Shown: piece by piece, positions 59,570 through 64,000 of the stretch
Position numbering within the stretch: the stretch's first letter is position 1
Layout of the letters: each line of letters opens with the position of its first letter
Assembly (NCBI GenBank): GCA_963850425.1
Contig: CAWKLF010000007.1
Coordinates: 248,001-312,000, forward strand
Source: Gp1-AA133 sp963850425
Lineage (GTDB): Bacteria; Acidobacteriota; Terriglobia; Terriglobales; Acidobacteriaceae
DNA: 64,000 bases
Reading direction: 5' to 3'
The notes under the pieces: generated by a model
What the model was told of the DNA's origin: nothing
Seen by the model: only the letters and a program-made list of their open reading frames with translations
Databases searched by the model: none
Translations under genes and position numbers: made by a program

Positions 59570-59729
59570 GTCCGGCTTCGTAAGCATGCCAGGCAATCTG
59601 CTTTTCGTTTGCCTTGAGCCGGATGACCAGGCGCGATACCAATGCAAACCCAACAATCGCAATCACCATCAATGCGGCCAGCACCAGGGGAGTTCGGCGA
59701 GCCAACGGTCTGGGGATGCTATCGTCCAT
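59514..59729 (-). pseudogene. 5' fragment of a second copy of the TPR gene
   Basis: The first ~53 codons (MDDSIPRPLARRTPLVLAAL through HAYEAG) are almost identical to residues 1-53 of the TPR protein at 62115-63290 (MNDTIPRPLARRTPLVLAAL). After the duplication boundary at 59570 the frame reads an unrelated tail (RTKGNYERAVPEVSLPSY) and stops. It keeps the membrane helix but no TPR, so it is a relic produced by the duplication. Confidence 0.85.
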
Positions 59730-59778
59730 CGCGACAATCTTTCATCGTAAAGGATGGAAACAAACTGCAACAAGTTTG

Positions 59779-59824
59779 TCATCCCGAGCGGAGTGAGGCG
59801 CCAGCCGAACGCAGTCGAGGGACC
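59779..59824 (+). repeat. Dispersed ~45-bp element, copy 3 (inside direct repeat A)
   Basis: Reads TCATCCCGAGCGGAGTGAGG then CGCCAGCCGAACGCAGTCGA, the same family as 30388-30434 and 52924-52966. Confidence 0.8.
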
Positions 59825-59866
59825 TTGCGTTTCCCCCCAAAAACCCGCAGCAAGAAAGTTCTTCTC

Positions 59867-60061
59867 GATGGGCCAGACTTGATGGGCCAGACTCGATGGG
59901 CCAGACTTGTAGGCCATACTCGATGGGCCAGACTTGTAGGCCATACTCGATGAGCCAGACTTGATGGGCCAGACTTGATGGGCCAGACTTGATGGGGCCA
60001 GACTCGATGGGGCCAGACTCGATGGGCCAGACTCGATGGGCCAGACTGATGAGCCAAACTT
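59867..60061 (+). repeat. 14-bp minisatellite, 14 units (copy A)
   Basis: Consensus GATGGGCCAGACTT (or ..CTC at the end), with two 13-base variants GTAGGCCATACTC, two 15-base units with an extra G and one GATGAGCCAAACTT. The unit divides into two heptamers, GATGGGC and CAGACTT. Confidence 0.93.
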
Positions 60062-60130
60062 GATAGCTTGCGACCCACGGTTAACAGCATCTGCTACTTA
60101 GTAGAATCCTTTCTGCGGAAACTCAAACAG

Positions 60131-60246
60131 CCGCGGAGCGGCGGCATAGGATAGCCCAGCGCGTAAGCGCTGGGTAAGCGAATAGAAACGCGCGAGCCCC
60201 GGCAGGGGCGGCACAACGGCGACGCGGGCGTGAGCCCGCGAGCCCG
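60131..60246 (+). repeat. Dispersed multi-hairpin element, copy 2 (inside direct repeat A)
   Basis: CCCAGCGC-GTAA-GCGCTGGG, then CCCCGGCAGGGG, then GCGGGC-GTGA-GCCCGC. Same layout as 10924-11051. Confidence 0.85.
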
Positions 60247-60256
60247 CTTCGAAAAA

Positions 60257-60322
60257 CTACTTCTTCGCCAGAAACCTTCCAATTCCCAACCGCACTTGAA
60301 ACGTATTAATCCCCGGATTCGG
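60257..60322 (-). pseudogene. 3' fragment of a PagL-like gene
   Basis: The last ~22 codons (NPGINTFQVRLGIGRFLAKK and stop) are identical to the end of the gene at 63790. Upstream of 60322 the sequence is unrelated and the ClC stop follows 14 bases later. A relic of the duplication. Confidence 0.85.
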
Positions 60323-60336
60323 CGCACTCGTAATCC

Positions 60337-62118
60337 TCAGTCAGCAATTGCGTCCGCCTGGTAGCGGCTTAGCACGGCTTCCCGGGTTACGACACCTTCC
60401 AGTTCGCGCAGGTCGGCACGGTTCACCACCGGAATCAGATCCGACTGGCTCACGCAACGCAACGCCGCGTCGAGTGGCAGATCCGGATAGAGATACGGCA
60501 AGCGCTGCGTCGGCAGCACCGACGTCAGTGTCAGCGCTCCCTTCCCTTCTTTCATCGAGCGGTCTAGCACCTCGCGCGAAACCGTGGTCCATCCGCTGGG
60601 TGCGGTGCGCACCAGGAAAATCTTCTCTGAGAGATCCCGCGTCTGGAGTGCCGCTTGCTCAATCGCGACGGCGCCATCGATAATCATCACGGGCACAGGC
60701 TGCATTGCATCCTCAACGCGCAGAATCTCTTCATCTCTCTGTTCTTCCAGGGAGGGTAAAACTAATCCGTCCTGCCGGGTCAAAACATCGAAGATCGGCA
60801 CCGGCTGCAGGCTCCGCGAAATCAGGTAGGCGACGGTGTTTGCGACAATCACCGGGACAATGATCGAGTAGTTGCCGCTGGTTTCCAGCACCATGAACAC
60901 CGATGTCATCGGCGCGCGCAAGAACGCCGCAAACAACACGCCCATGCCCACCAGCGCGTACGTTCCCGTGGAAACCGTGAGCAGGGGAAAGAAATGCCGC
61001 TCGATGCCTCCGATGGCGCCGCCCAGCATCGCACCGACGAACAAGGTGGGCGCGAACATTCCGCCGGGTGATCCGCTGACGAACGAAAGCGTGGTCGCCA
61101 AGATCTTTAGGCCCGCGAGCGCCGCCAGCATCTTCCACGTGAACTGGTCGTGCATTGCCTGGTCCATGAACTCGTAGCCCGCGCCCATCACTTGTGGAAA
61201 TCCCAGCCAGCCAATGAGTCCGATCAATAAACCGGCAAGGGCTGGCTGGAGATATTGCGTCCAGCGCGGAAGAGCGCGCAGCCGCGGACGGAAGAACCCG
61301 ATCGCGCGGGAAAAAATCGCCGCGGCAAAGGCGCCCGCGATTCCTAGCCCGGCATAGGCAATCAACTCCGCGGGACGCACAAACGCCGTGACCGGAATCC
61401 GAAACAATGCGTCCGCCCCGAGAAACCAGCGCATCACCACCACGCTCGAAATTGCCGACAACACCACCGACCCAAGGATGCCCGCGCTCCAGCGCCCAAT
61501 CACCTCTTCGATCACGAACAGCACCGCTGAAATGGGCGCGTTAAAAGCCGCAGCCAAACCTGCGGCGGCTCCGACCGGGGCTAGCAAACGCAAATTTTCG
61601 CGCGACAACTCCAGTCGCCGCCCCAGCGCGGACGCCAAAGATGCCCCAATCTGCAGCGAAGGATCTTCCGGTCCCAGCGATTGTCCCGACCCAATCGCCA
61701 GTGCGGAGCAAATGAATTTCCCAACCGCATTCTTGAATGGGATGTAGCCGTTGTAAACGTACAAAGCAGCCTTGGTCTGATTGACGCCACTGCCCCGCAC
61801 CGCGGGGAAGAAATGCACGACCAGAACCGCAACCAGCAGGCCCACCGCCGTGGGGGCCCCGATGATGCGCAGCGCCGATGGATGGGGCAGCGGTCCCATC
61901 AATCCGATGCGGCACCAATCGATCGCCACGCGAAAACAAACCACCGCCAGCCCGGAAAAAACCCCAATGAAGATGGACAGGATCAGGAAAAAACGTTCTT
62001 CCTTGAAGTCGGTGCGAAACGTAAGCCGTGCCAGGCTCCGGCTCAGCCCCCTTCTGTCTCTCTCAACTGCGGGAACCGCGGCCTCAATCGGCGGGCCTGG
62101 ACTCGGTATGCTGCTCAT
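60337..62118 (-). CDS. ClC family chloride channel/antiporter with C-terminal CBS domains
   Basis: 593 residues from ATG 62118, whose ATGA overlaps the stop of the TPR gene. Eighteen-helix ClC features: GSGVNQ at 109-114 (GSGIP-like), GSGQSLGPEDPSLQIGAS with the gating Glu E151 (GxExP), SGSPGGMFAPTLFVGAMLGG, and LRAPMTSVFMVLETSGNY. The C-terminal ~140 residues form two CBS-like modules (VEDAMQPVPVMIIDGAVAIE and LPLDAALRCVSQSDLIPVVNR) that may bind nucleotides. Whether it is a channel or a Cl-/H+ exchanger cannot be decided here. It is translationally coupled to the TPR protein. Confidence 0.93.
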   Translation of the reverse strand: MSSIPSPGPPIEAAVPAVERDRRGLSRSLARLTFRTDFKEERFFLILSIFIGVFSGLAVVCFRVAIDWCRIGLMGPLPHPSALRIIGAPTAVGLLVAVLVVHFFPAVRGSGVNQTKAALYVYNGYIPFKNAVGKFICSALAIGSGQSLGPEDPSLQIGASLASALGRRLELSRENLRLLAPVGAAAGLAAAFNAPISAVLFVIEEVIGRWSAGILGSVVLSAISSVVVMRWFLGADALFRIPVTAFVRPAELIAYAGLGIAGAFAAAIFSRAIGFFRPRLRALPRWTQYLQPALAGLLIGLIGWLGFPQVMGAGYEFMDQAMHDQFTWKMLAALAGLKILATTLSFVSGSPGGMFAPTLFVGAMLGGAIGGIERHFFPLLTVSTGTYALVGMGVLFAAFLRAPMTSVFMVLETSGNYSIIVPVIVANTVAYLISRSLQPVPIFDVLTRQDGLVLPSLEEQRDEEILRVEDAMQPVPVMIIDGAVAIEQAALQTRDLSEKIFLVRTAPSGWTTVSREVLDRSMKEGKGALTLTSVLPTQRLPYLYPDLPLDAALRCVSQSDLIPVVNRADLRELEGVVTREAVLSRYQADAIAD

Positions 62119-63290
62119 TGGTCCACCGCTTCCCGGTCGCGCGAGATTAGCAGCAGTGCAAGATCCCTTCCCGACGGATCGCCACATTGCGCGGCAGTTT
62201 GCTTCTCGATCTGGAAGACGATGTCCATGAGTTTGTCGGGCACATCCGTATTGCTGAGCCCTTGGAGATGGCGAAGATCGGCCCGCCCGCTTTGCCAGCG
62301 ATTCCAAAGGTCCCGCAATTCGTTGCCCGGCAGCGCAGGGCTTCCACTGCCGCTGGCGAGCGTCAGATCGATGCCTTTTTCCTGCGCGCAGTTCTTCAAG
62401 CGTTCACCCGCCAGCGCGAAAGCGCCGTCAATCCGCCGATTGCGATCCATATCGGAAATCCGCCGCAGAAACGGATCCGCCGCCAGCACCAGCATTGCGG
62501 TTTCCAATCGATTGCTCGCCTGTGCATCCTCCGGATCGGCCTTTACGCTTTCCTGCAGGTAGCGTTCGGCAGTTCGATATCGGCCTGACTGAAACGCCGC
62601 CTCGCCTGCGCCCGCCAGCGCATGCGGGTCTTTGCCATTGAGTTTCAAAACCAACTGGTACTGTTGAAGAGCGTCCGGATAGGCTCGGGCCTGCGCGAAC
62701 AGCTTCGCAACCTTCAGGTGCTCGCCAGGATCTGACGGCAGAACCTGCGCCAGCGCCAGCAATTCGGCCTGCGCCTGCGGAAAGGCATTTTGTTTCAGAA
62801 GGAACTCAATCAGCTCGAAGCGTGCCTGCCTGCGGTTCTGATCGGGAGTGCTCGCCCACACTCCATAGATCGCGTTGTGATAACTACGGAGCGCTTCGTC
62901 CAGGGAACCGCGCCGGGCCGCCAATCGCGCCAGCGCCAGGTTGATCGTGCTGTCTTGCGGCGCTGCGTTCCACAAGCGCAGCAAGTACGCCTCCGACTCG
63001 TTGAGCCGTCCCGTTTCCCGCAATGCGCGCGCCAGGTTCAGCTGGTAGGTGGAATTGTCGGTGTCGTAGACGAGCGCAGCGCGAAAATCGTCCAGGGCGC
63101 GCTCGGGCCGTCCCGCATGCACTTCGGCAAGTCCGGCTTCGTAAGCATGCCAGGCAATCTGCTTTTCGTTTGCCTTGAGCCGGATGACCAGGCGCGATAC
63201 CAATGCAAACCCAACAATCGCAATCACCATCAACGCGGCCAGCACCAGGGGAGTTCGGCGAGCTAACGGTCTGGGGATGGTATCGTTCAT
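62115..63290 (-). CDS. Membrane-anchored TPR protein
   Basis: 391 residues. A hydrophobic helix at about 13-33 (PLVLAALMVIAIVGFALVSRL) anchors it; the rest forms tetratricopeptide repeats (GRPERALDDFRAALVYDTDN, LARALRETGRLNESEAYLLR, RARYRTAERYLQESVKADPE-like) and a C-terminal part with DLWNRWQSGRADLRHLQG. It precedes ClC with a 4-base overlap, so the two are expressed together; it may organise a complex or act in another envelope process. Its N-terminal 53 codons and upstream region are inside direct repeat B. Confidence 0.85.
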   Translation of the reverse strand: MNDTIPRPLARRTPLVLAALMVIAIVGFALVSRLVIRLKANEKQIAWHAYEAGLAEVHAGRPERALDDFRAALVYDTDNSTYQLNLARALRETGRLNESEAYLLRLWNAAPQDSTINLALARLAARRGSLDEALRSYHNAIYGVWASTPDQNRRQARFELIEFLLKQNAFPQAQAELLALAQVLPSDPGEHLKVAKLFAQARAYPDALQQYQLVLKLNGKDPHALAGAGEAAFQSGRYRTAERYLQESVKADPEDAQASNRLETAMLVLAADPFLRRISDMDRNRRIDGAFALAGERLKNCAQEKGIDLTLASGSGSPALPGNELRDLWNRWQSGRADLRHLQGLSNTDVPDKLMDIVFQIEKQTAAQCGDPSGRDLALLLISRDREAVDQ

Positions 63291-63339
63291 CGCGACAATC
63301 TTTCATCGTAAAGGATGGAAACAAACTGCAACAAATTTG

Positions 63340-63384
63340 TCATCCCGAGCGGAGTGAGGCGCCAGCCGAACGCAGTCGAGGGAC
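63340..63384 (+). repeat. Dispersed ~45-bp element, copy 4 (inside direct repeat B)
   Basis: Same sequence as 59779-59824. Confidence 0.8.
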
Positions 63385-63427
63385 CTTGCGTTTCCCCCCA
63401 AAAACCCGCAGCAAGAAGGTTCTGCTC

Positions 63428-63595
63428 GATGGGCCAGACTTGATGCGCCCGACTCGATGGGCCAGACTCGATGGGCCAGACTTGATGAGCCAGACTTGAT
63501 GGGCCAGACTTGATGGGCCAGACTTGATGGGCCAGACTTGATGGGCCAGACTTGATGGGCCAGACTTGATGGGCCAGACTTGATGGGCCAGACTT
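63428..63595 (+). repeat. 14-bp minisatellite, 12 units (copy B)
   Basis: Exactly 12 units of 14 bases; seven consecutive identical GATGGGCCAGACTT units at the right end indicate recent expansion or homogenisation. Located 138 bases upstream of the TPR start codon. Confidence 0.93.
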
Positions 63596-63663
63596 GATAG
63601 CTTGCGACCCACGGTTAACAGCATCTGTTACTTAGTAGAATCCTTTCTGCGGAAACTCAAACA

Positions 63664-63780
63664 GCCGCGGAGCGGCGGCATAGGATAGCCCAGCGCGTAA
63701 GCGCTGGGTAGCGAATAGAAACGCGCGAGCCCCGGCAGGGGCGGCACAACGGCGACGCGGGCGTGAGCCCGCGAGCCCGC
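63664..63780 (+). repeat. Dispersed multi-hairpin element, copy 3 (inside direct repeat B)
   Basis: Same as 60131-60246 except for one missing base after the first hairpin. Confidence 0.85.
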
Positions 63781-63789
63781 TTCGAAAAA

Positions 63790-64000
63790 CTACTTCTTCG
63801 CCAGAAACCTTCCAATTCCCAACCGCACTTGAAACGTATTAATCCCCGGATTCGGAGTGGCCAGACCGGCGTTGGAAATGTGCATGTAGCGCGCTTCGAT
63901 GCTCCAGTTGCGCCGTTCGCCGAGCAAGTGAATCCCAAAAACGCCACTCGTCGTAAAATTCACTGCGTTCGTCCCGGTCGGCACCGTGTGGTTGGTGAAC
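63790..64000 (-). CDS. PagL-like lipid A 3-O-deacylase / acyloxyacyl hydrolase, C-terminal part (runs off the right edge)
   Basis: The frame is open from the window edge to the stop at 63790 (70 codons). It ends with the PagL catalytic neighbourhood: WSIEARYMHISNAGLATPNP, where His-x-Ser in MHISNAG is the catalytic pair, and INTFQVRLGIGRFLAKK as the last barrel strand. PagL removes the 3-O acyl chain of lipid A at the outer membrane. The N-terminal signal and the first strands lie outside the window. The last 66 bases are within direct repeat B. Confidence 0.8.
   Translation of the reverse strand, partial: FTNHTVPTGTNAVNFTTSGVFGIHLLGERRNWSIEARYMHISNAGLATPNPGINTFQVRLGIGRFLAKK

Larger units (their letters stand above)
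59570..60322. repeat. Direct repeat copy A (753 bp) flanking the ClC-TPR genes
   Basis: Near-identical to 63131-63855, same orientation. It carries, in order, the 5' end of the TPR gene, its upstream region with the 45-bp element, a 14-bp minisatellite, the multi-hairpin element and the 3' end of the PagL-like gene. The two copies differ mainly in minisatellite length (14 versus 12 units) and scattered substitutions. Confidence 0.93.
63131..63855. repeat. Direct repeat copy B (725 bp)
   Basis: Second copy of 59570-60322; here both edges run into intact genes (TPR gene on the left, PagL-like gene on the right), so this is the parental copy. Non-coding part 63291-63789 contains the TPR-ClC promoter region. 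Confidence 0.93.

Noticed and set aside
59867..60061. Possible CRISPR array at the 14-bp repeats
   Set aside because: Units are contiguous with no unique spacers, the repeat is too short, and no cas genes are present.
59779..60090. Reading frames through the minisatellites (59779-60090 and 63340-63624, minus) coding for repeated WPIKSGPSSLAHQV-like peptides
   Set aside because: They arise because the 14-bp unit lacks stops in that phase; units of 13 and 15 bases in copy A break the phase, there is no ribosome binding site, and the frame crosses unrelated repeats.

Overview
The window looks like a chromosomal segment of an acidobacterium (Terriglobia/Koribacter-like). The reasons are high GC content, an Oar-type TonB-dependent receptor with a carboxypeptidase-regulatory N-terminus, a Ser/Thr kinase fused to a TolB-like propeller, a Vps10/BNR propeller protein, a SYLF protein, a PEP-CTERM protein and bacillithiol deacetylase. 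This placement is an inference from gene content; no rRNA gene is present. The window is gene-dense, most genes are on the minus strand, and there are no recognisable transposases, phage genes, CRISPR arrays, tRNAs or rRNAs.

Layout: 1-8.5 kb holds a partial MATE exporter, UbiD decarboxylase, a KAS/DinB-like gene pair, an alpha/beta hydrolase, a secreted protein with a strong terminator, an ABM-domain protein and two small genes. 8.5-21 kb holds a patatin/outer-membrane-barrel protein, a SYLF protein, a TonB receptor with a DUF5666-like partner, farnesyl diphosphate synthase and a kinase-propeller protein. 21-33 kb is mostly housekeeping: a fluoride riboswitch with crcB and DUF190, bshB1, an O-methyltransferase, a UPF0173 hydrolase, hpt, a GAF-GAF-PP2C phosphatase coupled to lysA, a YtcJ-like amidohydrolase, tlyA-nadK and yebC. 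33-45 kb holds a ScyD/E-like propeller, an AI-2E fragment, an ECF sigma/anti-sigma/Spy-like operon, purQ, a Gfo/Idh/MocA oxidoreductase, a zinc ribbon, a PEP-CTERM protein and a Zn/Mn uptake operon (outer-membrane protein, ZnuA, ZnuB, with no ATPase). 45-57 kb is rich in exported proteins: a Vps10-type propeller and a prolyl oligopeptidase, each broken by a frameshift, PPK2, an orphan sugar-binding lipoprotein, a signal-peptide-bearing Hcp-like protein and a LamG/DUF1080-like protein. 57-64 kb holds a 709-residue radical SAM protein resembling archaeal tetraether synthase (Tes/MJ0619), then a ClC channel-TPR operon lying between two direct copies of a ~0.75 kb segment, and a partial PagL-like lipid A deacylase at the right edge.

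The non-coding DNA is unusual. At least nine loci carry degenerate tandem tracts with a strict 7-bp period but different heptamer words. Three of them form inverted pairs around short spacers, and one has been absorbed in frame into bshB1. Three further dispersed repeat families (a GNRA-looped multi-hairpin element, a ~45-bp element, and a CACCA..GAGACAC type element) recur through the window, plus a 14-bp (2x7) minisatellite in both copies of the flanking duplication. Together with the Tes-like radical SAM gene and the fluoride riboswitch, these are the points that most merit follow-up.
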